Source of the DNA: JBFMFB01 sp040752115
GTDB lineage: Bacteria; Pseudomonadota; Gammaproteobacteria; Burkholderiales; Sulfuricellaceae
Length of the DNA stretch: 64,000 bases
Reading direction: 5' to 3'
Assembly: GCA_040752115.1 (NCBI GenBank)
Contig: JBFMFB010000003.1
Coordinates: 1-64,000 of the forward strand
Within the stretch, counting starts at the first letter, position 1; every line of letters begins with the position of its first letter. Made by a program: the position numbers and the translations under genes. The notes under the pieces are model-generated. The model saw nothing but the letters and a program-made list of their open reading frames with translations. It was not told where the DNA came from and did not search any database. Positions 16,075 through 27,462 of this stretch are shown here, in pieces.

Positions 16075-16967
16075 TGCAGATCATTTTCCGTCTCCTTGCC
16101 GCTTTTCTGCTGCTCGGCGCCGCTGTGGCACGGGCCGATATCGTGCTGCTGCTGAGCGACGACAAGCCCTCCGTCACCGGCGTCGCGCAGGCCATCCAGT
16201 CCGCCTATCCCGGAAAGGTCGAAACCTACAACCTGCGGGGGAACCGCAACCGCAGTGCCGAAATCGTCCCGGCGATCCAGTACTCCGGCAAGAAGCAATT
16301 GGTTGCCGTCGGGCTGCTCGCCGCGCAGGTGGCGAAGCAGCACCCTCTCGCCAAGCAAGTGGTGTTCTGCCAGGTGCCGGATGCCGAAGAAGCAGATCTC
16401 GTCACGCCATGGATGAAAGGCGTCAGCGCCATTCCGGCGCTATCCAAGCAATTCCGCATCTGGAAGCTGCTCGATCCGAACCTGAAACAGGTCGGCGTCT
16501 TCACCAGCCGAGGCATGAAAAACCTGGCGAGCGAGGCCCAAGCTGCGGCAAAAGCCAACAATATCGAGCTTGTGCACGTCGAGGTGTCGTCCGACCGCGA
16601 AGCCTCATTCGCGCTCCGGAAGTTCACCGGCAAAATTCAGGGACTGTGGCTGGCGCCCGACAGCCGCATCCTGAGCAGCGACCTCATCCGCGATGTTCTT
16701 TCCTACAGCGCCAAGAAGGATATCGGCGTGCTGGTGTTTTCTCCCGCCTTGCTGAAGGAAGGAGGGCTGCTGAGCGCATCGCCCAACTTCAATGAAATTG
16801 CGCATCTGGTGCTTAAGCGCCTTGAATCGGCACAAAACAGGGAAGACATTCCCGGCGAGGCGATACTGCCCCTGTCGGCTGCCAACATGACGATAAATGC
16901 CAGGGTCGCGAAAACGCTCGGCCTGCCGCTGACCGCCAGAATCATGGATGTTGCCAGTGTGGAATGA
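16074..16967 (+). CDS. ABC-type periplasmic binding-protein-like protein
   Basis: 297 residues with a clear Sec signal peptide (MQIIFRLLAAFLLLGAAVARA, cleavage after ARA). The mature domain resembles the 'ABC transporter substrate binding protein' family PF04392: IVLLLSDDKPSVTGVAQAI, VFTSRGMKNLASEAQAAAKANNIEL, GLWLAPDSRILSSDLIRDVLSYSAKKDIGVLVFSPALLKEGGLLS. No permease or ATPase gene is adjacent, so the partner and ligand are unknown; several proteins of this kind feed sensory systems rather than transporters. Confidence 0.75.
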   Translation: MQIIFRLLAAFLLLGAAVARADIVLLLSDDKPSVTGVAQAIQSAYPGKVETYNLRGNRNRSAEIVPAIQYSGKKQLVAVGLLAAQVAKQHPLAKQVVFCQVPDAEEADLVTPWMKGVSAIPALSKQFRIWKLLDPNLKQVGVFTSRGMKNLASEAQAAAKANNIELVHVEVSSDREASFALRKFTGKIQGLWLAPDSRILSSDLIRDVLSYSAKKDIGVLVFSPALLKEGGLLSASPNFNEIAHLVLKRLESAQNREDIPGEAILPLSAANMTINARVAKTLGLPLTARIMDVASVE

Positions 16968-17243
16968 CCTGCAGCGGCAAAAACCCGTCAGGCAGCACAG
17001 CCTGATGGAAAAGATGTTCCGGGTTTGCCTGGGCTGGGCGCAAAGGCGTCGATAATCGGCCGGCCGCTTGGCTTCAAGCATCTTCGCGCATTCAGGATTT
17101 CCTCCACCAGTTCCTCGAGCGGGCGCGGCCCCCTCCTCCCCTCTGGAAGTAACCACCGACTTGGCCGCTGTGTTTTGGCGGCCTTGTCGAATGGCCGGTT
17201 GTTCCATCAGACGATTAAGGCGAGGGCGTTTTTCAATGCGCCG

Positions 17244-19058
<1,815 letters not shown>

Positions 19059-19091
19059 TTTGGAGTTTCCGGTTCGGGTAAAAAGCCGACG

Positions 19092-19136
19092 ATTTTAGCA
19101 CGAATCGCTGGCTATTTTCTAAAATCCCCGTATAAT
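19092..19136. promoter_or_regulatory. Divergent typA / helicase promoter region
   Basis: On the minus strand a TAAAAT preceded by TGC (19097-19092) looks like an extended -10 box for typA. On the plus strand TATAAT at 19131-19136 matches the -10 consensus, with a weak CTGGCT 17 bases upstream, and would start the helicase transcript near 19143. That would leave a leader of nearly 200 bases before the GTG start at 19339. Confidence 0.5.
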
Positions 19137-19338
19137 GCCGGCTCTTGGCCTGGAAACTTCCATGCCAAATATGTTCATCGATCCCTGACCCTCCTTTCAG
19201 TCTTTTCTGAATCAAGCACCCCGGTTAGCGACGATGGTTTTGCGCGCCGTGCGGTGTTTATCGCTTTCCGTCAAACAGCGAGAGCCTTTGTCTTGGCTGT
19301 CTGTGCGTCGTGCCTTATTTTTTGCACAAGGAAATCAC

Positions 19339-20619
<1,281 letters not shown>

Positions 20620-20642
20620 ATATCCATCCGCAGGGCAATAAA

Positions 20643-20671
20643 AAAGCGCTTCCGAGGAAGCGCTTTTTTTT
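20643..20671. terminator. Bidirectional intrinsic terminator
   Basis: Stem AAAGCGCTTCC / GGAAGCGCTTT followed by a run of eight T on the plus strand, with an A-run on the other side. It can serve the helicase gene and the convergent glycine-zipper gene. Confidence 0.9.
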
Positions 20672-20686
20672 ACTTTGCCCGAACAC

Positions 20687-21028
20687 TCAGTCGTGTTCGT
20701 GCTTGTGCTTCTTGTGCTTGTAATGGCCCAGGTGGCGACCATGATCGTGGTGCTCGTGGTCATCGTGCACGTACACGACCTCACGCTCTTTCCTCACCAC
20801 CACCCGCTCCCTGCGGTTGTTGGTCATCACCGCAGTGCCGGTCGCGCCGCCGAGCGCGCCACCGATGATCGCGCCGTCGCGGCCGCCGATCGCCGAGCCA
20901 ACCGCCGCACCCGTGGCGCCGCCGAGCGCGCCGCCGATCACGGCATCGCCGTCTATGCTACCCGCCTGAGCCGGCGCCGCCAAAACCGCTGCCAGCGCCA
21001 GCCCGCCCAGTTTGAAGAATTTTTTCAT
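20687..21028 (-). CDS. Glycine-zipper envelope protein with His-rich tail
   Basis: 113 residues: a Sec signal peptide (MKKFFKLGGLALAAVLAAPAQA), a glycine-zipper segment (GGALGGATGAAVGSAIGG repeated as GGALGGATGTAV) of the kind that packs in membranes, then a basic linker and a C-terminal tail with about a dozen histidines mixed with D, E and K. The start at 21028 opens directly on the signal peptide. Function is unknown; the tail suggests metal binding, which is inference. Confidence 0.75.
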   Translation of the reverse strand: MKKFFKLGGLALAAVLAAPAQAGSIDGDAVIGGALGGATGAAVGSAIGGRDGAIIGGALGGATGTAVMTNNRRERVVVRKEREVVYVHDDHEHHDHGRHLGHYKHKKHKHEHD

Positions 21029-21250
21029 GATGTTTGACCTCTTTGCCCAACGAAACAAGGCCCATGCTACCAGCCCTTTCGTTTTTCCCCCATTACAGTT
21101 TTGTCACGGGAAGCAGAATTCGGCACACGCTCGGGAGAATCGCCACCCTCCGTGGCGTGCAGCCCAATCTGGACAAATGGCAGGAACAGGCGGAATATGG
21201 CAGCAAGAAGCCCTTGTTCAAGCCCTTGGCAGCGCGGAGAAACAACCGGA

Positions 21251-21649
21251 ATGGAAAATTTCGATTTTGGCAAACGCTTGCTCCAGTATATCGATGAAGT
21301 CATGAATTACGGCGGGAGCAAACGCGAAGAAAGCGATTTAACCGATGGTCAAAGAGTGTTTCTGCACGCCGTCCGCCGGGAATTGCTGAAATATACCGAT
21401 CCGGACCGGCAAGGATATCCGCGCAACGCCCTGGAGCAGATGCAATCCTTTTGCCGCACCGTGGGCGACTTGCATAATTCATATTTCGATTCGGGTCATC
21501 GCAAGATCAGTGATTGCCTCTATAAACGCTGGGGAATGCTGTACGAAGAAACCCAGAGATTGAGCCAATCCGGCGCGGCCAACCTGCCATGCTGGGTGGA
21601 TGCGTCCAAAAATGAAACCCCGGATATGCCGGCTTTCTTCGATGTGTAA
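21251..21649 (+). CDS. Hypothetical protein (132 aa)
   Basis: I do not recognise this protein. It is soluble, acidic and mostly helical, with no signal peptide and no known motif. Segments such as LTDGQRVFLHAVRRELLKYTDPDRQG and YFDSGHRKISDCLYKRWGMLYEET suggest a compact helical bundle. The start at 21251 is a guess based on a GGAG about 12 bases upstream; the frame is open further upstream. It stands alone between a divergent envelope gene and sat. Confidence 0.5.
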   Translation: MENFDFGKRLLQYIDEVMNYGGSKREESDLTDGQRVFLHAVRRELLKYTDPDRQGYPRNALEQMQSFCRTVGDLHNSYFDSGHRKISDCLYKRWGMLYEETQRLSQSGAANLPCWVDASKNETPDMPAFFDV

Positions 21650-21750
21650 CTCCTTTTCTGCACCCCTCCAGGACAAATTTATCAAACAATCTTATATTTC
21701 AATAAAATAAATGGATCAATTGCCCCTGGCTTCCGTGCTACCCTTGTTTT

Positions 21751-21766
21751 GCGGTTGGGGAACCGC
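21751..21766 (+). promoter_or_regulatory. Hairpin in the sat leader
   Basis: Perfect stem GCGGTT-GGGG-AACCGC lies 25 bases upstream of the sat start codon. It has no T-tract, so it is not a terminator; mRNA stabilisation or translation control is possible. Confidence 0.4.
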
Positions 21767-21793
21767 GATTCGATAAAGGGCAAAGGGGTGATG

Positions 21794-23011
21794 ATGACTA
21801 GACTGGTCAACCCGCATGGAGGCAGCAGCCTCAAACCTTTGCTGCTCGACAGCCAGGCATTGCGCGAAGAGAGGGAGCGCGCAGTATCCTTCCCGAAAGT
21901 TCGCATCACCTCCCGCGAAGCCGGCGATATCATCATGCTGGGCATCGGCGGATTCACGCCCCTTGACGGCTTCATGACTCACGCCGACTGGCAAGGCGTT
22001 TGCGACGGTTATAGCTTGACCAACGGCCTGTTCTGGCCGATCCCCATCACCTTGTCCGTCGACGAAGTCACCGCGCGGGGGATCAAGATCGGTTCCGAAA
22101 TTGCGCTGATCGAAAAGGAGTCCGGTGCGCTCATGGCGACCATGAAGGTCACCGAAAAGTACACCGTCGACAAGGCGCACGAGTGCATGATGGTGTACAA
22201 GACCACCGACACCGAACACCCCGGCGTCAAAATGGTTATGGAACAAGGCGCCGTCAATCTGGCCGGTCCGGTCAAAGTTCTGTCGCAGGGGGATTTTCCG
22301 GCCAACTACCCCGATACCTACATGACTCCGGCGCAAACCCGCGCGCTCTTCCAGTCCAAGGGCTGGACGACCGTAGCGGCCTTTCAGACGCGCAATCCGA
22401 TGCACCGCTCCCATGAATACCTGGCCAAAGTGGCGGTGGAAGTCTGCGACGGGGTGCTGATCCACTCGCTGCTGGGCAAGCTCAAACCCGGCGACATTCC
22501 GGCCGAAGTGCGTTCGAAGGCCATTGCCGCCCTGATTGAAAACTACTTCGTCAAGAACACCGTGGTGCAGTCCGGCTATCCTCTGGACATGCGCTACGCC
22601 GGCCCGCGGGAGGCGCTGCTGCACGCGCTGTTCCGCCAGAACTACGGCTGCTCCCATCTGATCGTCGGCCGCGACCATGCCGGCGTCGGCAACTATTATG
22701 GGCCTTTTGATGCCCACCATATTTTCGACGAAATCCCGAAAGATGCGCTTGAAACCAAGCCGCTCAAGATCGACTGGACTTTCTGGTGCCACCGATGCGA
22801 CGGCATGGCCTCCGCCCGCACCTGCCCACATGGCGACGCCGACCGCCTGCTGCTTTCCGGCACCAAACTGCGCAAGGCGCTTTCCGAGGGGGCAGCCGTG
22901 CCCGCCGAATTCAGTCGTCCCGAGGTGTTGGCGATCCTGCGGGAATATTATGCAAGCCTGGAACAGGACGAAAAGGTAGAAATCAAGCTTAGCGGGCATT
23001 CCGCCCGATGA
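21794..23011 (+). CDS. sat: Dissimilatory-type ATP sulfurylase
   Basis: Sulfate adenylyltransferase of 405 residues. In sulfur oxidisers it runs APS + PPi to sulfate + ATP. The homo-oligomeric Sat signatures are present: QTRNPMHRSHEYLAK with the QxRNP and HxxH nucleotide-binding motifs near residue 196, GRDHAGVGNYYGPFDAH near residue 293, and a cysteine pair in FWCHRCDGM with a third in ARTCPH. ATG 21791 and ATG 21794 are both possible; the AAGGGG ribosome-binding site fits 21794 better. It is followed by aprB after 36 bases and aprA, forming a sat-aprBA operon. Confidence 0.95.
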   Translation: MTRLVNPHGGSSLKPLLLDSQALREERERAVSFPKVRITSREAGDIIMLGIGGFTPLDGFMTHADWQGVCDGYSLTNGLFWPIPITLSVDEVTARGIKIGSEIALIEKESGALMATMKVTEKYTVDKAHECMMVYKTTDTEHPGVKMVMEQGAVNLAGPVKVLSQGDFPANYPDTYMTPAQTRALFQSKGWTTVAAFQTRNPMHRSHEYLAKVAVEVCDGVLIHSLLGKLKPGDIPAEVRSKAIAALIENYFVKNTVVQSGYPLDMRYAGPREALLHALFRQNYGCSHLIVGRDHAGVGNYYGPFDAHHIFDEIPKDALETKPLKIDWTFWCHRCDGMASARTCPHGDADRLLLSGTKLRKALSEGAAVPAEFSRPEVLAILREYYASLEQDEKVEIKLSGHSAR

Positions 23012-23047
23012 CGTGTTTCCCGTTAATCGCAAGCAAAGGAGAAAGCC

Positions 23048-23512
23048 ATGCCAACCTATGTGCGCACCGACAAATGCGACGGGTGCAAGGGCCAGGACAA
23101 GACTGCCTGCATGTACATCTGCCCGCATGATCTGATGAAACTGGACAAGGACGGCTCGGCGACCGGGCATCCGATGAAGGCATACAACCAGGAACCGGAA
23201 CAGTGCTGGGAATGCTACTCCTGCGTCAAAATCTGCCCGCAGCAGGCCATCGAAGCGCGGCACTACGCCGACATCGTGCCGCTGGGCGCTTCCGTACAGC
23301 CGATGCGGGGCTCGGATTCCATCATCTGGACCATCAAATTCCGCAACGGCAACATGAAGCGTTTCAAATTCCCGATCCGCACCACGCCCGAGGGCTCGAT
23401 CGAGCCTTATGCCAACAAGCCCAAACCGAGCCTGGCCGACGTAGGCAACAACGCGCTCTTCACCGAAACCGCCCCCTATCCCTGCGACCGCAGCCAGTTG
23501 CTGCGGGTTTAA
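23048..23512 (+). CDS. aprB: Adenylylsulfate reductase beta subunit
   Basis: 154-residue iron-sulfur subunit carrying two [4Fe-4S] clusters that relay electrons between AprA and the membrane. Both cysteine sets are intact: CDGC...CMYICPHD at about residues 10-27 and CWECYSCVKICPQQAIE at about 56-72. The C-terminal extension that wraps around AprA is present and ends YPCDRSQLLRV. An AGGAG lies ahead of the ATG. It sits between sat and aprA on the same strand. Confidence 0.97.
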   Translation: MPTYVRTDKCDGCKGQDKTACMYICPHDLMKLDKDGSATGHPMKAYNQEPEQCWECYSCVKICPQQAIEARHYADIVPLGASVQPMRGSDSIIWTIKFRNGNMKRFKFPIRTTPEGSIEPYANKPKPSLADVGNNALFTETAPYPCDRSQLLRV

Positions 23513-23580
23513 CCGGGTAGGGCGCCGATTAACCATCCCCCGTCCGTTGCGGACGGAGGACGTTGCGAAAGGGGTAGAAA

Positions 23581-25500
23581 ATGTCTGAAGGCACATTCGG
23601 AAATCCGCAGGTTGTCGAAGAAGAAGTCGACATCCTGCTCATCGGCGGCGGAATGGCCTGCTGCGGGGCGGCGTACGAAGTCATGCGCTGGACCGAAGGC
23701 ACCGGCATCACGGTCAAGCTGGTGGACAAAGCCGCAATGGACCGCTCCGGCGCGGTAGCGCAGGGGCTGTCGGCGATCAACACCTACCTGGGCGGACAGG
23801 ATCCCGCCGACTACGCCCGGATGGTGGCGAACGACCTGATGGGCATCACCCGCGACGACCTGGTCTACGACGTGGGCCGGCACGTGGACGATTCCGTGCA
23901 CCTGTTCGAGGAATGGGGCCTGCCGATCTGGAAGCAGCCCGGCGACGAGGAAAAGTCGCTGAAAGAAGGTGGCAAGCCGGTGCGTTCCGGCAAGTGGCAG
24001 ATCATGATCAACGGCGAATCCTACAAATGGATTGTTGCCGAAGCCGCGAAAAAGGCGCTTGGGAAGGGCAATATCCAGGAGCGTGTATTCATCGTCAAAC
24101 TGGTCAATGACGCCAACGACCCGAAGCGCGTGGCTGGGGCGGTCGGATTCTCGGTGCGGGACCACAAAATTCACGTCTACAAATTCAAGGCCTGCCTGTT
24201 GGCCGCAGGGGGCGCAGTAAACATCTTCCGGCCGCGCTCCGTGGGCGAAGGCACCGGCCGCGCCTGGTATCCCGTCTGGAATGCCGGCTCCACTTATGCG
24301 ATGGCGGCTGAAGCCGGGGCGGAACTGACCATGATGGAAAACCGTTTCGTGCCGGCCCGCTTCAAAGACGGCTACGGCCCGGTCGGCGCGTGGTTCCTGC
24401 TGTTCAAGGCCAAGGCCGTCAATGGTTACGGCGAAGACTACATGACCAAGAACAAGGAAATGCTGAAGGACTATCCGCCCTACGGCCTGGCGGCAGTCCC
24501 CGCCTCCTGTCTGCGCAATCACTTGATGCTGCACGAAATGCGGGAAGGTCGAGGTCCGATTTACATGGACACCCCGACCGCGCTGGCCAAGCTGGCGGAA
24601 ACCATGACACCGAAGGAGATCAAGCATCTCGAGGCGGAAGCGTGGGAGGATTTTCTGGACATGTGCGTCGGCCAGGCCGGCGTGTGGGCCGGCGAAAACA
24701 TCGAGCCGGAAAAGAAAGCCTCCGAGCTGATGCCGACCGAGCCCTACCTGCTCGGCTCCCATTCCGGCTGCTGCGGCATCTGGGTGTCAGGACCGGAAGA
24801 CCTGGGCGCGCCCGACGACTGGCACTGGGGATACAACCGCATGACCACGGTCAAGGGGCTGTTCACCGCGGGTGACGGCGTGGGCGCCTCCGGCCACAAG
24901 TTCTCTTCCGGTTCCCATAGCGAGGGCCGCATCGCCGCCAAGGGCATGGTCAAATTCGTGCTCGACAACAAGGACTGGAAGCCGACGCTGGATACGCCCG
25001 TCAATGAGCTGGTCGAAGAAATCTACCGGCCGGTGCGCACCTTCCTCGAACATAAGGATTACACCACGGCGGTCGACATCAACCCGCACTACATCTCGCC
25101 CAAGATGCTGCAATTCCGCCTGCAAAAGATCATGGACGAGTACTGCGCCGGCGTTGCCACCTGGTACCGCACCAACGCCAAAATGCTTCAGGTGTGTGAG
25201 GAAAAACTGGAGATGCTGAAGGAAGATTCCCTCAAAATGCGCGCCAAGGATCTGCACGAGCTGCTGCGCGCCTGGGAAAACTACCATCGCATCATCACCG
25301 CCGAAGCGCATATGAAGCACATCCAGTTTCGCGAGGAATCCCGTTATCCGGGGTTTTACTATCGCATGGACTTCAACTTCATCGACGAACAGAACTGGAA
25401 ATGCTTCGTGAACTCCACTTATGACCGCAAGAGCAAACAGTGGACGGTATTCAAGCGGCCGCATGTCGATCTGGTTTCCAAGCCAAGCAGCGGCCACTAG
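23581..25500 (+). CDS. aprA: Adenylylsulfate reductase alpha subunit
   Basis: 639-residue flavoprotein catalysing AMP + sulfite to APS in the oxidative direction, in complex with AprB in the cytoplasm. The FAD-binding start DILLIGGGMACCGAAYEV is near residue 17; AQGLSAINTYLGG, SHSGCCGIWVSGPEDLG and GVGASGHKFSSGSHSEGRIAAKGM follow in the expected order. Length matches the family. The stop codon is immediately followed by a 176-bp mobile element and then a terminator, so the sat-aprBA transcript ends here. No aprM or qmo genes lie next to it. Confidence 0.97.
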   Translation: MSEGTFGNPQVVEEEVDILLIGGGMACCGAAYEVMRWTEGTGITVKLVDKAAMDRSGAVAQGLSAINTYLGGQDPADYARMVANDLMGITRDDLVYDVGRHVDDSVHLFEEWGLPIWKQPGDEEKSLKEGGKPVRSGKWQIMINGESYKWIVAEAAKKALGKGNIQERVFIVKLVNDANDPKRVAGAVGFSVRDHKIHVYKFKACLLAAGGAVNIFRPRSVGEGTGRAWYPVWNAGSTYAMAAEAGAELTMMENRFVPARFKDGYGPVGAWFLLFKAKAVNGYGEDYMTKNKEMLKDYPPYGLAAVPASCLRNHLMLHEMREGRGPIYMDTPTALAKLAETMTPKEIKHLEAEAWEDFLDMCVGQAGVWAGENIEPEKKASELMPTEPYLLGSHSGCCGIWVSGPEDLGAPDDWHWGYNRMTTVKGLFTAGDGVGASGHKFSSGSHSEGRIAAKGMVKFVLDNKDWKPTLDTPVNELVEEIYRPVRTFLEHKDYTTAVDINPHYISPKMLQFRLQKIMDEYCAGVATWYRTNAKMLQVCEEKLEMLKEDSLKMRAKDLHELLRAWENYHRIITAEAHMKHIQFREESRYPGFYYRMDFNFIDEQNWKCFVNSTYDRKSKQWTVFKRPHVDLVSKPSSGH

Positions 25501-25506
25501 AATGAT

Positions 25507-25682
25507 CCTAAAAAAAGCAATTAACCACGAATTTGCACGAATGAGGCACGAATGTTCACGAATAATCAACGAATTAACCATTCTTGCTTGGCTCATCCGT
25601 TGGGTGAGGCGAAATTATGTCCTAACTATTTGTTCCCATTCGTGAAAATTCGTGTCATTCGTGGCTAACTGCCGTTTTAAGG
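25507..25682. mobile_element. 176-bp MITE-like element after aprA
   Basis: Begins CCTAAAAAAAGC and ends CTGCCGTTTTAAGG. It is flanked by the direct repeat ATGAT at 25502-25506 and 25683-25687, with the left copy one base after the aprA stop. Exactly the same length as the copy at 8364-8539 and nearly identical in sequence, including the central stem. Non-coding. Confidence 0.78.
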
Positions 25683-25721
25683 ATGATATAGCTCGATACT
25701 TTACATGCTTGATCGTTGTGA

Positions 25722-25751
25722 AATCCGGGCGCAGACTGCCCGGATTTTTTT
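25722..25751 (+). terminator. Intrinsic terminator downstream of aprA
   Basis: Stem AATCCGGGC / GCCCGGATT with a 7-base loop, followed by seven T. The mobile element now lies between the aprA stop and this terminator. Confidence 0.88.
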
Positions 25752-25772
25752 ACCTGCGGGAACCTGACGCCA

Positions 25773-26636
25773 ATGCCTGAAACATTCGACGACAATTTTC
25801 CTCAAAGCCCGATTACACCTGTTCGGCTCGGGCTGGACGATACCTTCCGGTTTGACTGCCGCTCCGATATCGCCTGTTTCAACCAGTGCTGCCGAAATAT
25901 CGATATCACGCTCACTCCCTGCGACATATTGCGTCTTAAGAAGCGGCTCGGCTTGACCTCGCAGGAATTTCTGCACCTTCATACCGTACCCTTTGAAATG
26001 GACGCCCACGGTCTTCCCGGCATCAAGATGAAGACTCAGGGCGATACCACCGTTTGCCAATTCCTGGCCGACTCAGGCTGCGAAGTGTACTCGGACAGGC
26101 CAACCGCCTGCCGTTATTATGCCTTGGGGGTGGGGGCGATGCGCAAAGCCGGCTCGCCACTGGATGAGGACTTCTACTTCGTGGTGAAAGAAGAGCACTG
26201 CTTGGGGCATCGGGAATCCAGGCTCCAAACGATAGGGAATTACCGCAAGGAACAAGGCATCGAGGAATACGATGCACTGAATCGCGAATGGCGCCGGATC
26301 GTGCTGAAAAAACGCTCCTGCGGCCCGACCGTCGGCAAGCCCTCGCTGCGAAGCATGCAGCTGTTCTTCATGGCAAGCTACGACCTGGATGGATTCCGCG
26401 ATTTCGTCGCATCCGCCAGCTTCGGTGAAGTCTACGATCTCGGCGAGGAGCTCAATAACACGCTGCTGCACGACGAAATCCAGTTGATGCAGTTCGCCTT
26501 CCGTTTCCTGAAACAGGTTTTGTTCGGGGAAAACACGCTCCCCCTTAGACCGGACGCCATGGAAAAACGCCTGGCGCGGCGTGGAACGCTTTTCCGCCAA
26601 GCTGCCGACGCAGAATCCCCCAGCGGCGAAACCTGA
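25773..26636 (+). CDS. YkgJ-type cysteine-cluster protein
   Basis: 287 residues with the N-terminal cysteine pattern of the YkgJ/UPF0153 family (CRSDIACFNQCCRNIDITLTPCD), then CQFLADSGCEVYSDRPTACRYYALG, which together would hold a metal or Fe-S centre. The C-terminal ~120 residues are unfamiliar and helical. The family is often annotated as putative Fe-S oxidoreductase, without proven chemistry. It follows the sat-aprBA terminator, so it is probably transcribed separately; a link with sulfur oxidation is not shown. Confidence 0.75.
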   Translation: MPETFDDNFPQSPITPVRLGLDDTFRFDCRSDIACFNQCCRNIDITLTPCDILRLKKRLGLTSQEFLHLHTVPFEMDAHGLPGIKMKTQGDTTVCQFLADSGCEVYSDRPTACRYYALGVGAMRKAGSPLDEDFYFVVKEEHCLGHRESRLQTIGNYRKEQGIEEYDALNREWRRIVLKKRSCGPTVGKPSLRSMQLFFMASYDLDGFRDFVASASFGEVYDLGEELNNTLLHDEIQLMQFAFRFLKQVLFGENTLPLRPDAMEKRLARRGTLFRQAADAESPSGET

Positions 26637-26772
26637 CCGGAATCACCTCCTGCCTGATATCGCCTGCCGCCGTTGTTTTCTTAGCAGGAAAATTTTGATT
26701 GACCGCCGACAAAAAAACCTGCAAAATTTAGACACGTTCTAATTTTTTAACCAATACCACAAGGAGAAAAGC

Positions 26773-27375
26773 ATGTCGGTTCTCGTTGGCAAACCCGCGC
26801 CGGATTTTACTGCTACTGCCGTAATGGGCAATAACGAAATCATCGAAAGCTTCAATCTGTACGCAAACATCAAGGGCAAATACGCCGTATTGTTCTTTTA
26901 CCCCCTGGATTTCACTTTCGTTTGCCCCTCTGAAATTCTGGCCTTCGACCATCGCTATCAGGAATTCAAAGATCGCAACACGGAAGTCATCGCCATCAGC
27001 GTGGATTCCCAGTTCACTCACCTGGCGTGGAAAAACACCCCCGTCAACAACGGCGGTCTGGGCCAAGTCAAATTCCCGATGGTGGCCGACCTGACCAAAC
27101 AGATCTCCCGCGACTACGACGTGTTGATCAACGACGCGGTCTCGCTGCGCGGCACCTTTCTGGTAGACCGCGACGGCATCGTCCGCCACCAGGTGGTCAA
27201 CGATTTGCCGCTGGGCCGCAATATTGACGAGGCCATCCGCATGGTGGACGCACTCCAGTTCTTCGAGCAGCACGGCGAAGTCTGCCCTGCGGGCTGGAAC
27301 AAGGGCAAGGCCGGCATGAAAGCGACCCCGGAGGGAGTCGCCGAGTATCTGGCGCAACACGCGCAGGAGCTCTGA
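26773..27375 (+). CDS. Typical 2-Cys peroxiredoxin
   Basis: 200-residue AhpC/TSA-family peroxidase that reduces H2O2 and alkyl peroxides. The peroxidatic cysteine is in DFTFVCPSE near residue 51 and the resolving cysteine in GEVCPAGW near residue 172, followed by the GMKATPEGVAEYL tail of the Prx1/AhpC class. The reductant is unknown; no ahpF or thioredoxin gene is adjacent. AGGAG precedes the ATG by 7 bases. A strong terminator follows. Confidence 0.93.
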   Translation: MSVLVGKPAPDFTATAVMGNNEIIESFNLYANIKGKYAVLFFYPLDFTFVCPSEILAFDHRYQEFKDRNTEVIAISVDSQFTHLAWKNTPVNNGGLGQVKFPMVADLTKQISRDYDVLINDAVSLRGTFLVDRDGIVRHQVVNDLPLGRNIDEAIRMVDALQFFEQHGEVCPAGWNKGKAGMKATPEGVAEYLAQHAQEL

Positions 27376-27411
27376 GCAACCGCATCTTGCAACGAGCTTG
27401 CGCAGCAGCAG

Positions 27412-27437
27412 AAAGGGGGGCAGTGCCCCCCTTTTCT
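27412..27437 (+). terminator. Intrinsic terminator after the peroxiredoxin
   Basis: Stem AAAGGGGGG / CCCCCCTTT with a 5-base loop CAGTG, followed by TTTTCTTATTT. The gap also receives the 3' end of recR from the other strand. Confidence 0.85.
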
Positions 27438-27462
27438 TATTTCCCACAACAGACCCGAGCCT

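Noticed and set aside
16989..17006. TCAGGC-AGCACA-GCCTGA hairpin as terminator of the binding-protein gene
   Set aside because: The stem is only six base pairs and no T-run follows.
16968..17243. Coding remnant between the binding-protein gene and typA
   Set aside because: A short minus-strand frame exists but shows no recognisable motif or start signal; the 276 bases hold nothing else I can support.
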